Below are positions 12,467-24,696 of a stretch of DNA of 64,000 nt, piece after piece (position 1 is the first letter of the stretch; each line of letters begins with the position of its first letter). The notes under the pieces are model-generated. The model was given only the letters and a program-made list of their open reading frames with translations, ran no database searches and had not been told where the DNA came from. This DNA comes from Pleodorina starrii (lineage: Eukaryota; Chlorophyta; Chlorophyceae; Chlamydomonadales; Volvocaceae), in the NCBI GenBank assembly GCA_030267565.1, contig BRXU01000021.1, forward strand, positions 483,501-547,500, read 5' to 3'. A program made the position numbers and the translations under genes.

Positions 12467-15400
12467 TCATGCGCCAAACGCGCCAGACTCCGCCGCCGCC
12501 GCCGCCGCTGCCGCATAAGCTGCGTTGGCGGCCTCCGCCGCCGCCTCCTCCTGCTGCCGTACCTCGTCGAACCAGGGGTGCCTCAGCGCCTGTGAGGCGG
12601 TGAGGCGGCGGCGGGGGTCGTACTGCAGCAGCCCGGTCAGCAAGTCCGCACCCGCCAGGTCGCCCGCCAGCCGAGGCACCAGCTGAGAGGTGAGGTGGGG
12701 AGGGGGGGAGGGAGGTGGGGAGGGGGGAGGGAGGTGGGGGGGAGGGGGGCAGGGAGGTGGGGGGAAGGGGGGCAGGGAGGTGGGGTGGAGGGGGGCAGGG
12801 AAGTGGGGGCGAGGGGGGCAGGGAGGTGGGGGCGAGGGGGGCAGGGAAGTGGGGGCGAGGGGGGCAGGGAGGTGGGGGCGAGGGGGGCAGGGAGGTGGGG
12901 GGGAGGGGGGCAGGGAGGTGGGGGGGAGGGGGGCAGGGAGGGCCGGAGGGGGGAGGGGGAGGGCCGGGGGGGGGGCAGGGAGGGGGAAGGGGGTAAGAGG
13001 ACGAGAGGTGGGAGGAGGCGGGAGGTAGGGGTAATAGTCAGGGCGGATGGGAGGGATTATCCACGTATAGGCCGGAGCCCGTAAACGGTAATGTAGCAGG
13101 GGGAATGGGTTGTGAGAGAGGAGAGCAGGCGGAGGGGGAGGCGATCTAAGGGGTAGGTGTCAAAGGGGCCGGATCAAGGGCGCTTGGAGGACAAAGCCGG
13201 GGCCCTCAGGTCGGGACGGGACGGGGACGGGGACGGGACAGGGTGCGAAAGAGGAGGGTGGAATCCCGCACAACCCACAACCCACAACCCACAACCCGGC
13301 AATCCACAATCGGCAGCCCACGACCCACAACCCGCGGTATCCCCCCTCCCCCTCCCCCGCTGCCAAGCGCACACTCACCCGCTGCCGCCACTCCTGCCGC
13401 TTCCTGGACGACCTCCTTTCCCTCAACAACCCCGACCTTCCCCGCCTCCTCTACACCAACCAAACCCTCCACGGCATTCATGGCATCTACCCCCCGGAGC
13501 TCGGGCTCACCCCCCAGCACCACCCCCACCTCCCCGCCGGCTCTGTCCCCTTCCTTGACCTCCTCCTCGTCCCCGCCCCCCGCCACGGGGCCAGCTGGTT
13601 CATCACGCGCCTGTACGACAAGCGGGAACAGCCTGCCTTCTCTGGTGTCCGCCTCTCCCGCTTCGTCGCCCGCGACTCAAACGTCAATGAGGCCTGCAAA
13701 CGCAACATCTTCACCGGCCAGTTCCATCGGCTCCGGCGGGTCATCACCGACGCTGACAACTTCTGCGGGGAACTCGCAGCCCTCATCCGTGCCCTCACCG
13801 CCCAAGCCTACCCCAAAGCCGGCCTCCTCAGTCAACTCGTCCGCCTCCTTGCCGCCTGCCCCCACGCCTTCTACTTTGAGCGCCACTCCACCCACCGGGA
13901 CATGCTCGGCATCGTCCACCAACGTCTCCGTGACCCACCCTAGCCACCCTGCCTGCCCCCACTAGCCGCCCCGCCCCCGGCTACCCCACTCGCCCCCAAC
14001 TCCACGGGGATGCCGAGTCATGAGGCTTGGCAGCCGACCCCTCCGGGGGCCCGGCAGCCTGTGCGGAGCCCGGCATCCTCACTCCTCCTCCCCCCCCCCC
14101 CCCCCCCTGCCCCCCCTTGCGTGCCCGCCCGCCTTCCCTCCTATCACCCTCTCTCCCGCCCCCTATAACCCTCACCCCCCACCACCCCACCACCCCCACC
14201 CACCCACCCACCCACCCACCCCCACCCACCCCACCCCAGCGCCCCCCCCCAACCCTCCCACCCCCTGGGCCGCATTACCCCTGACCCCGGCCCCTCATGC
14301 ATGGTGGCCTGCGCGCTCGGCCGGTGTGGTGGGGAGCCGACTCTTCACGGTCCGCCACCCGGCCCCTCCTGCGCATCGTCTCCCCGCGCCCCGCTGCCCC
14401 TTCCCTGCCGTCGTTCTTCCCGTCTCCTCGTCCCTGCCCTTGCCCTCGTCCCCCTCCCCCTGCCGTTGCGTCCTTCCACATCCGTCTGTCTTCTGCCCTT
14501 GTCTGTCCCACTGCCATTCGCCTTGCCTTTCTCTTTTCCTCTGCCCCATCTCCTCTGCCTTCCGCCCCTTGCTTGTCGTACATTGTGCCCTTCCGTCCGT
14601 ATCCCTTTCTTCTATGCCCAGCTGCCCCTTCTTGCCCTCTTTTGCACCGCGTCGCCGCCACAGCTCGTTCGTGGGTTTCTGTGTGTCTTGCCTTGCTTGC
14701 TTGCCTTCTCGCTCCTTCCTTCGCTGCCAATGCCGTCGCCCATTGCCCTTACTCACACCCTTTTTCCTTCGTATCTTCCCACTTCGCCTCCTCCACTGAG
14801 CGCAGGTGAGTCTACAATTTGTCGGGTTGTTTTGTCCGGGCGTTCGTGCAGTTCTTGTGCTGTCGCGCGTACTCGTCCGTCCGGGTTGGTCTGGCGGCGA
14901 CGCGGTCGCAGCGTCTTTTCAGCTCGGTAAGGTTACAGGTATGTTCGGTAAGTATTACTGGGTTCAGGGTCCGTTCGCTAACGCCGTCCTCGTCTCCGCT
15001 GCGGTATCGTTTTCTACCCCCTCCCCCGCCCCCTCTCCCACCCCCCATCCTCCCCCTTCTCACCTCCTGCACCGGCCGCCTGCCCCAGCGCGGAAACTCC
15101 GGACTGAAGTTGTTGAAGCCCGGCAGGTCGGGCCACTCGTGGGCGCTGGGGGTGCCCAGCTTCCGGAACACATCAAACAGCTGACCGATCTCGCAGCTGG
15201 CGGCGAAGAGGGGACTGCGGTTGAGCAACTCCCCCAGCACACAGCCCGCCGACCAGATGTCCACTGCGGGGCCGTAGGAGCGACAGCCCAGCAGCAGCTC
15301 GGGGGCGCGGTAGAAGAGGGTCACCACCTGGGGAGGTGGGGAGGTGGGGGAGGGGGGTTTGAGGAGTGAATTTGCAAGAATGAAGCAAGAAGCAATGCGG

Positions 15401-18145
15401 GAGGTGTGGGAGGTGGGAGGTGGGGAGGGGAGGTGGGGGGACGTGGGGGGAGGGAGGAAGGGTTTTGGGGGTTTGGTATGCCTCCGTCCTGCCAATCTCC
15501 GTCCTGCCAACCCCACCCAGCCCCCACCGGCCCCACCGGAAGCCACTGGAGCCCCGAAACCACCCGCGCGACCCCACATAAGGCCCCGCCCGGCGCTCTC
15601 CCCCCCCCCATACACACCTAGCACTAGCACCAGCACCATGACCGACCCTTCCGTCAGCCTCTCCCTCCCCCCATCATTCCTCCCTTTCCTCCCTTTCCTC
15701 CCTCCCTCCCCTTCAACCCTCCTCTCCCGCCCTCCCCCCCTCCTCCGCCACTCACCCAGTCGGTGTATGCCCCTCCATCCTGTCCGTTGCACGGCAGGTA
15801 GCCCCGGGCCAAACCAAAGTCAGCGATCTTCACAAGTACGCGCTCCGAAACCCCACCGCAGCCGCTAATAGAGGCCCCCCCGGAGGGCTCCGGCGCCGCG
15901 CATGACGCCGCCTCCACCTCCGTTTCCACCTCCGCCTCCATTTCCGTGGTCTGCTGCTGCTGGTGCTGCTGCTGCTGCTGCTGATGGCAGTGGCCCGGTG
16001 GTGGTGGTGGTGGCGGTGGCTGTGGAGACAGCCCCAGTAGGATGTTCTGTGGTTTGAGGTCCCGGTGCATGATGCTGCGGCCGTGGGCGTGGCGCAGTCC
16101 GGCGAGGACCTGGTACATGATGGACTGAGGAGCGGGGAGGGGGGGTGGGGAGGACCAGGGGCGGGGGGCGGGGAAGGGGAAGGGGGTCAGGGGGCGGAGG
16201 TGGGGAGGGGTAGAGGTCGGGGCGGAGGCGGAGGCGTTGGGACAGAAGATTGAAGTGTGTGGAATGGGGGGATGAGGGGCTGAGACTGAAATGCTGCTGT
16301 GGGAAGAGCTGTGGGGGAGGAGGAGGAGGAGGAGGCGGAGGCGCGTGGGGGGTACCTCTGGACTGGATTGGGGTTGGGGATGCCGCGGCTGGCTACTGGC
16401 TAGGGAAGGCGCTTGGAGGTGGGTCGGTTGGTTGGTTAGTTAATTAGTTGGTTGGTGGTTGGGCCAGGATGAGTGGGCGGTGTAGGGAGCCATGGAGGGA
16501 GTGATGAGCCGCCCGACCGCCCGCGTGGCACACCGTACGATACCGCGCCGTGTCGTACCTTGATGGTCTTCAGTTTCAGCTCCTGCCGTACGGCCATGTA
16601 CGAATAGAGATCCGTCTCCAGAAGCTCCAGAACCAGGTAGCAGTACTTGCTGGGCGTGCCCGCGATGACGTCACGCAGCCTGCATATGTACGACAAGGTA
16701 CCGTATGTTTGACACGGTACGACACTGCGCGGCAGAGCACCACGTTTCCTGTGGTGGCGGCTGCTGTGTGCTGTGCTGTGCTGTGCTGTGCAGTGCAGGG
16801 CTCCCGCACACGTTGGCCACAAGTAAACTTCCGTGAAAATCAGATCAGGGGGCGGGAGGCGGAGGGATTGGCTCAACCCAATCGACGCGCTCAGATACCG
16901 TAAACCCCCCAACGCGTCTGTTAAGAAGCGAGCGAGCAAAGTTCCCCCACTCCGACCCACTCAGATGCCATACAACGCTTCTGACACACATACACACCCC
17001 TCACGCCGCCTCTTGGAAAACCCCCCCAGTCCCCACCGGGGGCGCCCCCCCTCTCATTCCCCCAACGCCCCCCCCCGAAGCCCCTCCCTAATGCCATCCC
17101 CCTCCGAGCCCCGCCTCCAATGCCCCCTAACCCCCACTACCCCCCTACTCCCCCCCTCCCTCCCCTCCCTCCCCCCCTCCTCTCCTCCCTCCCCCTCCTC
17201 TCCCCTCCTCCCCTCTCCCCTCCTCCCTCCTCTCCCCTCCCTCCCCCTCCCTCCCTCCCTCCCTCCCTCACTTGATGATGTTGCAGTGGTCCAGCTCCTG
17301 CAGAGTGGAGATCTCCCTTAGAGTGGCGTCACACAGCCCCTGACCCTGGTCACCCATGCGGACCTGCTTGATGGCTGAGTTGAGGGGGAGGAGGGGAGGG
17401 GTTGGGGTTGGGGGTTGGGGGTGGGGTTGGGGTTGGGGGGGAGGGGTTGGGGGGAGGAGGGGTTGGGGGGAGGAGGGGTGGGGGGGAGGAGGAGTTGGGG
17501 GGAGGAGGAGTTGGGGGGAGGAGGGGTTGGGGGGAGGAGGGGGAGGGGGGAGGAGGGGTTGGGGGGGAGGGGGAGGGGGGAGGAGGGGGAGGGGGGAGGA
17601 GGGGGAGGGGGACGGTCTGATCGAGGAGAGGCTGAGGGGGCTGAGGGGGCTGAGGGGGCTGAGGGAGGGAGGGGTGACCTGCTGAGCCTCGCGACGATGA
17701 GCCTCGCGACGACATTCAGGGAGGGCCCAAACGCCCATCCAGGGAAGACTCGCCCTCTCTCACCCCCCCCCCACCCCACCCCACCCCCGGTATCTTGTTC
17801 CTCATCCCCGCCGCCCAGCGCCCACCCACCCACCCACCTACCCTGCTGTTCACCCTGCTGTTCACCCTGCTGTCTCTGCGGCCCCTGCGGCCCCTCGTCG
17901 CGGCCCCCTTCCCCCCCAAACGTCTTGCACTGCCGTACCAATACATACGCTCGTGCCGTACACATACCTTGCAGCTCGCGCGTCTCCCGGTTCATCACTT
18001 TGTGCACGCAGCCGTACGCGCCGTTGCCGATGGGCGCCAACTTTACGAATTGGAACTTTTGAAGGGCGGTCTGCAGGCCCTTGGTCTCCACGATTCGGGT
18101 GAAGCCCCTCCCGCCGCCGCACCAGCCGAACTTTGACAGCAGCAT
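12467..18145 (-). CDS. Cyclin-dependent-kinase-like Ser/Thr protein kinase
   Basis: Six exons: 18145-17968, 17374-17272, 16679-16559, 16124-15756, 15327-15064, 12682-12467. Total 1251 nt, 416 aa, all phases close. Kinase landmarks in order are Gly loop GNGAYG (40-45), catalytic Lys in AIK (62), alpha-C Glu in CDATLRE (80) at the PSTAIRE position, HRDLKPQN (154-161), DFG (236-238), T-loop AYTDWVVTLFYRAPE with Thr255 at the CDK-activating site, and C-lobe YDPRRRLTASQAL with HPWF. Together these say CDK group. The divergent PSTAIRE box suggests it is not a canonical CDKA. About 65 extra residues, including Pro and Gln runs, separate HRDLKPQN from DFG. A short Ala run ends the protein. An earlier start is possible, because an acceptor-like site lies just upstream of 18145. 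The 2.4-kb last intron contains a retroelement fragment and repeats A and B. Confidence 0.9.
12690..12985. repeat. G-rich minisatellite, about 23-bp unit
   Basis: Imperfect tandem copies of a unit with core GGGCAGGGAGGTGGGGG, inside the last CDK intron and directly upstream (in transcript sense) of the final exon. On the CDK strand it is a long pyrimidine tract ending at the acceptor CTCTCAG. The G-rich strand has quadruplex-forming potential. Confidence 0.9.
13051..13099 (+). repeat. Repeat family A, copy 4
   Basis: Shows GATTATCCACGTATAGG, then CCGGAGCCCGTAAACGGTAA. It lies in the last CDK intron, antisense to the kinase and about 270 bases upstream of the reverse-transcriptase fragment. 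Confidence 0.8.
13368..13943 (+). pseudogene. Reverse-transcriptase C-terminal fragment of a retroelement
   Basis: An ATG-less frame is open from 13092 to the TAG at 13941-13943; the protein-like part starts near 13368. It reads CRFLDDLLSLNNPD, then GIYPPELGL, VPFLDLLLV, FITRLYDKREQP, and NIFTGQFHRLRRVITDADNF. FLDD at about 13401-13412 sits where reverse transcriptases carry the Y/F-x-D-D catalytic box. The following IYPPEL, FLDL and T-x-LYDKR blocks are typical of the palm-to-thumb segment of an unclassified, possibly Penelope- or LINE-related, retroelement group seen in algae and animals. Fingers, the first palm Asp and any endonuclease are missing, so it is 5'-truncated and should be inactive. 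It lies inside the last CDK intron on the opposite strand. Frame integrity over about 190 codons suggests a recent insertion. The family assignment is from memory of motifs only. Confidence 0.7.
14946..15020 (+). repeat. Repeat family B, copy 1 (full length)
   Basis: Contains CGGTAAGTATTACTGGG, then GGTCCGTTCGCTAACGCC, then CCGCTGCGGTATC and a T-rich tract ending in ACCCC. It is in the last CDK intron, antisense to the kinase. Confidence 0.85.
15360..15394 (+). repeat. Repeat family C, copy 1
   Basis: The core GAGTGAATTTGCAAGAATGA is followed by A(A/G)CAAGAAGC and is shared almost exactly with 31360-31393. It lies in the CDK intron between exons 16124-15756 and 15327-15064. Confidence 0.75.
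17385..17640. repeat. G-rich degenerate tandem repeat in first CDK intron
   Basis: Runs of GAGGAGGGGTTGGGGG and close variants. On the CDK sense strand this is a long CCCCAACCCCTCC-type tract ending at the exon-2 acceptor ACTCAG, so it doubles as an extended pyrimidine tract. Confidence 0.85.
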
Positions 18146-20462
18146 TTGGAGCTCCTGAAGGACGGTGGCGGAAGCGGGTGAGGGGGCGCGGTTTCGGGGG
18201 GAGGAATATGGGTCGGGGCGGAGATGGGTTTATTTAGGACGCGGCTTCTGGGTGTGGTGCAACCCGGCCTGACACAGAATCTGGAAGGGCCAAGGCCCGA
18301 AGGCCGGTTCGCATTCTTGCGGGTTTCAGCGCTGGAGACTTATCAAACGAATACAAACTTATCTAGCGTTCGCGTCGGTAGCGCGTTTGCTGTCAAAGGC
18401 CGAGGCCGCACAGCCGCAATGTGTTCCGGAAGAGCGACGGACGCAGCAGGCAGAGGAGTTTCGGTTATCCACGGTGGGTGATTCGGTGGTAAGGGGCGCT
18501 ATAGGCGTACGCATTTAACGATCAAGTTCGGCATTCAGCCAAGCCGATGCAGAAAGCCATGTCCATCGCCCGGCCTGTAGGCCTTGCCACCTACCGTGTC
18601 GGCAGGGTCCAGTTCACGTATTAATGGTCCCAGCATATCATTGGCATGGGCAGGCTCCATGTTGTAGAAGCTGCTTTGTCGCAACGCCAAGATGAGCGAA
18701 GCTATGGGAGGCGCACATACTGCGGACACCCCGAGCTGCTGATTCTGAAGTCCTGCATCTTCTGTGATGAAGCTCGGACGGTAAACATGGGGTGCTGGCG
18801 GCATGTAAGCGAGTCCGCACCGAGCGAGAAATTGAGGAAAACAAGTGCAATTTTCGAATATTGTGAAATCTGCAGCAACTTAAAGTAGCTCTCCAAGAAA
18901 TCACTCCAAAATAGCCAGTGCTAAAAACAAGAAACAGTGAACCTCAGTGAACCTCGCCAGGAAAGGACGAGCCTTAATACAGAACTGCAGGCGCTAGCTA
19001 CTTCCTGAGCATTTCACTATACACAATTTGTCCCCCAAAGTTTGCAACGACACTTTTGCATCGCTGACTGACAAAGGCCAGTACGGAACTACGGCAGTTG
19101 ATGCAAGGAAAATGATATGCCTTCAAACGCTTTACGAACGGAAATATGAGTTGTAAATTCAACGTCAGGTTGTAGGCTCATGCGAACCGACGTCTTGATC
19201 TTTTCAAGTGCCGAGGTATTTCCTACCTGACTGTCCCCGCTGGGGGGGGCCCAGCTGTGATTTCCCAGCTGGCGCCATACCGTACCTTTGCAGCTTTGCT
19301 TGAACCGCCCCGCAAGATTTGAACGCTGTATAATAATTTTATTTTTTCTTTTATACACAAATATTGCTTCTTTTCATTGCTACCAAACTGACGGCCTGAA
19401 CGCGGCGGCCTGAACGACGGTCCTGAACGTGCGTTTCTTGATTTATTATTAATAATCAGTACAACGGACATATATTTTAGCGCGTACTAAATGCGCTACC
19501 CATTAAACAATGCGTGCCACAATTTTAGGAAATATCCCGCACGTGTTCCCCCTTGTGACGGCATGTGACACATATTAATTGCGCAGTCCATATCCGTAGG
19601 ATATTTACCTGCGAACGTCTCAGTCAGACTCGCCAAGCCCAGACGGGACCGGTCACCTCTCGGACTTTGGGGGAGGTACATAATAACAAGATAATTTAAA
19701 ACGGAAAGGGCACGAAAGGGATGTGGAGCCCTGAACAGGCCTCATCATTCACCAAGCTGCGCATGTATGTACCGACAGCGCGAAGATAAGCAACTGTCTA
19801 GATATCTACGCTTCTACATTATTTGGTTTTCTATTCGCGCTCGCGTGCTCGCGAGGCTCATCGATGGGCGGCCTCACCGTGCCTCGCTCGGCCTCGCTCG
19901 GCCTCGCTCGCACTCCCTTCTCGTTAGCTCATCGCACCGTATCCAGGCACGGTCACCGACGTCGAACGCGATCGCGCTACCTGTACTTCGCACCTTTCGC
20001 CCTGGACTCAAACGGAGAATAGGAAACCGTGGCTGCCAAAAAAGTACAGTAACGCGTGCTACGCGTGCTGCCCCTCATGCCCCTTTATCCGGCCGTGTGC
20101 GATAACGTGTAGTGCAGTAACCCAGCAATAACCGACACATAACTCTGCCGAAATGCGAAACGCACGCCCGGTATCATGACGTAGCCTCTTACCATCGTCC
20201 CCAGATTCCAGGCTTCCGGGTTTTCTGATCGGGTAGCAGCAGCTTTTCCACCTCGTGCCTCAATCGCGACGGCCAGCATTGATCCGGATCTGCCGCGGAT
20301 CACAAACAGCGGTGAGAGACGCGGCAAGCGCGCCGCCACCTAAACCTGCCGAATCCACCGCAGCGTCGAGTCCGCAGCGGCGCCGCCGCCCAAGGCCGTC
20401 TGTGTCGCCCACACGCGCGGCGCGCCTCCTGCTGCAAAATTGCGTTTTCTGTACTGCCCGAT

Positions 20463-20478
20463 GTACGTAGCTACGTAC
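20463..20478. repeat. 16-bp perfect palindrome
   Basis: GTACGTAGCTACGTAC is its own reverse complement. It lies in non-coding DNA. CGTAC-core words are frequent in this genome, which lowers the significance. Confidence 0.9.
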
Positions 20479-22225
20479 GTGCGCGCCTTCTCCTCCTGCC
20501 TCCGACACAGCGGCGGCAATGCGCGGCCCAAATCCGGAAATGCGGATTTGTAATAACGTTACGTTACAGAGAGGGGGTTCGGGGTTGTAATAACGTTACG
20601 GAGCGACGGTGGATCACCGCCCCGCCCCCAAGGACAGCCAGAGGCCCAGGACGCCAGAAGGCTCAGCAACCCCCGGCCTCTCACTCCGACTGCTCAACAC
20701 CCACTGCAAGGACTGCGCACCGCCGGCTCCTACCACCACCAAGCACCGGTGCACCACCACCAGTGCCGGAATTGCATCTCTTAAAAGCATTGCATGTTTG
20801 CATCTCCTGTAAAGCTCACCGGACCCGCCGATTCGGCTATCAGGGGCAGGAAACGTGCCAGCCGGTGTGCCGGTGGCGTTGAGTTGAGCCGCGTCAAGAT
20901 GCAACCAACCAGCCGAGCATCCATATCCTTCTTCTATGTCTGGGGCATCGTGCAGTGCGGGCAGTCTTGGTGGCGTACCGGCCAAGCGCGCCGAGTGCGG
21001 AGCGCCGAGCGGGGCGGGGGCGTCGTCAGGCCCCAACGACGTACCGGCCGCCCGGGCACCGGCCCGTCACCCAGGGCCCGTGCGGATCCAAGAAGCACGC
21101 AAGCAAGCCCCTCACGCACCCCGCCTCCTGCATGCCTCTGGCACTCGAAGGCAGCGGTGTCGCGGTTCATGAAATGAGCAGGGCGCGTGTATGTGCCGTT
21201 TACCACCGCGTCACGTCACATCACGCTATGTCGGGATGGGTGGATGGATGCCTTGTAGGACGAAAGGTTGGCTGGCAGGGCAGGGCAGGGAGCGCTCCAG
21301 CGCCTTGCGTGAACCGCTCGCTCGTCCCTACGGCGCATGAGGCGCAGACGGCGCTTCGTTCAGGTCTGAACAGGTCTGAACTGGTCTGAAGCCATATATA
21401 ATAACTAACAAGGAACGTAATTGCCTACTTGTCGTAGCGCGGTGTGGCGCAGCACGGCGCGCCGCGGCGCTGCGCCGGTAGCTGTCTGGCTACGAGGGGG
21501 GCTACGAGTGCATCTTCTGCTCGCACCAAGGCGGTAGAACCATCTGACGACGGGCCTGGACTGGACTGGAGACCCAACAGGAATTTTGCGGCGCCCTGCG
21601 CTGCCCTGCAGGTACAGGTAATACCGATCGGCGATCGCCCTTGCACAGCCCATGCACGTCAGGGCACGTCTCCAAATAAATAAAAAAAACCATCGCGCAC
21701 GCAACAAAGCCCACTGTTGGCGCAGTTTATCTCATTTTTTATTATGCTATCCATGTCATCATTGGCAATCTATCGACTATATTCCCAATCTGCGCGAGGA
21801 GAAGTTCGAGGGGTCACGAACGGGCTGGCCGCCACCCCACATTACAGTACGTGGTGTCACACCTCGTCCACTGGCCACCACTTGAATGTTCAAAGGGCAA
21901 CTTCCATTTACAGGTCATCACGAACTTTGCAATTTATATTCTGTACAATCGGACATTCGAGAGGAAAAATGAGCAACCAGCAGCAGTGCCTCGGTACGTT
22001 CTGTTCTTGGTCTCGCTTGGGCTTTTTCCCCCTCTGTCTACGCCCGCGCCGCGCCGCGGTATCCCCCCCGTCCCCTCCCCCCCCCCCCCCGCGAGGTGGA
22101 ATGTGGAACGAGGTGGAACGTCCACTTACCCGGGAACACGACCAGTCGTGCAGGCAACGTCCCGAAACCCTGGACGTCGCATGTTCCCTGCTTCGCCGCA
22201 TAAGCCGCATTCGGGGGTCAAGGGG

Positions 22226-22277
22226 GGTAAAAATAAGATACCGCAGCGGAGATGGAGACGGCGTTAGCGAACGGACC
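22226..22277 (-). repeat. Repeat family B, copy 2
   Basis: On the minus strand it gives GGTCCGTTCGCTAACGCC, CCGCTGCGGTATC and TTATTTTTACCCCC. It is the only clear B copy outside a mapped intron. That may mean an unrecognised minus-strand gene is here. Confidence 0.8.
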
Positions 22278-23177
22278 AACGGACCAACGGTCAACGGGGG
22301 AGGGAGGGAGGGAGGGTTCACACTGTTCACAGCGCAGTCCAACAGGCCAAATGGTTCCCGGCACGATCCAAACGAGGCACCTCAGCCTTCGTAATTACGT
22401 AATGGTTCTGTAGTTTTCTTAGCACCCCCGACCCGAAAGAGGCCACCCGTGCAACGTAAGCCGTTACAGATCCGTTTTCTACGTCTGGAAAAAACATAAA
22501 TTTGTCAAGGCTCTCTGCACATTTGGACGCCCCCTTCTGCCCCCTTCTGGGCCTCTATTTTGTGCCGCGGCAGGCGATCTTTTTACGATTTTCGGTTGCC
22601 TGTCCTGCGCTGTTCTGGGCCGTTCTAGGCGTATCGTTCCTCTTCCCCTTCATTGCTTGCGGAATGCCAACAGCTACGTCGTGGGCCCCGTCGTGGCCCC
22701 GCGAATACCGTTCGGCACTCCGACCCTTTCCGACATGCCAGTTACAGTTTTCAGGGTGTCTCGCGGTGCCGCGCGCGCGGTCCTTCTGCCGAAACGGGTC
22801 AAACCAGCCAAGCCAACATGATTCCCGGAACCCCGCGTTATTGTTTCGGAACGAAAAGCCCGAGCGACAGCCTCAAAGTGCGAAGGCGCAGATCGCGGCT
22901 CAGAGTCATCAACCGGCCCCTCAAAGTCGGTCACCGGCGCCGCCGTAATTTTTGTGTTCGCGGCCGCAGCCGACTGTTTGGAACTGTCCCGCACGGCCAG
23001 CTCGGCCCGTAATGAACGGCAATCGGGAGCACGAGGTTAGAGCCACCACCACTGTGGCGACTCCTAAAAGGCATCATGTATTACTTGTTCGGAGCGCCAT
23101 TCGCCCTTTTTGGGCGGGGCCCCAGCGCGAAGCTCCCGGGGGGGCCCCGCCCTGTAGGATTGCCCATGTCCGTGTGG

Positions 23178-23220
23178 CCTGTGGACTGTGGACTGTGGAC
23201 TGTGGACTGTGGACTGTGGT
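23178..23220. repeat. 9-bp tandem repeat TGTGGACTG
   Basis: Four to five exact tandem copies of TGTGGACTG immediately downstream of a GC-rich inverted element at 23113-23153. Confidence 0.9.
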
Positions 23221-23954
23221 GTCCTAACCAAAGTGCAGAATCTCGGCCAACGGAAAGGCTGCATAAGTAAAAGATTACATTCTTTATTGCATGGTAAATT
23301 TATTATAGGAACCCAACATCGCATGAGTAAAAACCAGTTTGGCAGTCTCCATGGACCGAGGCCGAGGTCAAACCAACACCTCTCGGCCTATAATTAATTC
23401 CAGAAGATTCATCGTTCCTCAAAGTGGATTTCTGACATGACGGCGTGAAATGAATCTTCGTTTCGGCGACCAACTAAGTTTGCATTGCGAACATTCTTCC
23501 CGCGACCACACCACAGCAGCTCTGCTAGCCGGTCCGACCGACTTGACGCACACTTATATTACAAAGGTGGCAAGGAGCAAACCATGAGGGGCAAACTGCT
23601 GGTTGTTGGACGCCAAGCCGCAAATGCACGCATGATGCAGCGGTCTTCTGCGGGCCGCCCAACAAGTCCAGTCGGCAACCTAGGGGATCCCTGTCATAAT
23701 TTTAAAGCATTTAAGCCTCCTCTACGGCGAATACCTCAGTAGCGAAGCCTGTGCACTCTCGTCGGCAACTGCACGTCGTCGCAATCAACCCTCGCAAACA
23801 GTTCCGCTGTCCTTCTATTGGCAAGTCAGCCTGCGTAATGTGTAAATGATACACTCCATGTCTACTGTCAAGTAACTTCAGCCAATGCGCTGGCCGGAAG
23901 AGTTGCACAGTGCCGAGACGGCGCGCGATGCTAAACATGGGTCGGATTGCTGAA

Positions 23955-24222
23955 GCCGCAGGCATTTCAGATATAAAGCTCTGGCTGCCTATCAGCAGGA
24001 ATGTCGACACTCTCACAGTTGACGCCCTCGCCGCTCGCTTTGGAAATGCCGTATTTCGGTCGATGCGCACATGCGCTCATGCACTCGGCGGGATGACGCG
24101 CTTCGCGCGGCGCCGGCAGGCCTTGCTAACGACTCGGCTAGCAGGCATTTCGGGAAAAAGCTCTGGCTGTCTATCAGCAGGAATGTCGACACTCTCACAC
24201 TTCACGCCCTCGCCGCCCTAGC
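23955..24222. repeat. Direct duplication of about 75 bp, spaced about 190 bp
   Basis: 23960-24036 and 24145-24222 share GGCATTTC, AAGCTCTGGCTG, TATCAGCAGGAATGTCGACA and ACGCCCTCGCCG with few differences. The copies are in the same orientation, which indicates a local tandem duplication of about 190 bp followed by divergence. Confidence 0.85.
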
Positions 24223-24696
24223 ACTCAACTTAACCCGTACGGATTTAGTGGGGCCCCGCCCTTTTTCCGGCTTCAAGGAAGCCGACACCAACCCCTTGTC
24301 CCTGTCAGAAAAAAAACGTGTCTCTTTGCTCTTCTCCAGACGTGGCAAGCTGCGTCTGAGTATCTGACCCGATAGCGGCAGCTGCCGTACGCGGCTTGCG
24401 GGCGTGCTGGGTGGGGATTAGGTTGCGGGCCCAACGTGACATCCCAAGCAAGGCCTGCTCGCGCCGTGTGCACGCGATTTGTGGCCTGGACAAGACAGCG
24501 CCTGTGCCTGCCTGTGCCAAGGCCTTGCAGGGCTTGGGGGAATGCAGCTTCCGCCGCAGCCCATTGAAAGCAGCGAGCTGCGGCTGGAGCGGGCACACCA
24601 TTTCCGCAGTAAGGCCCTACTTGCGGTGTTGCGGAGCGACCCGGCCGTGTGAGGCCGGCCGGCAGGGTAGCGTGCACTAGGCGTGGAGTATTGCCG

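Noticed and set aside
14020..15792. Long Pro/Ser-rich plus-strand frames in the CDK introns
   Set aside because: They are pyrimidine-rich intron sequence with no protein-like composition; only the 13368-13943 segment shows conserved protein blocks.
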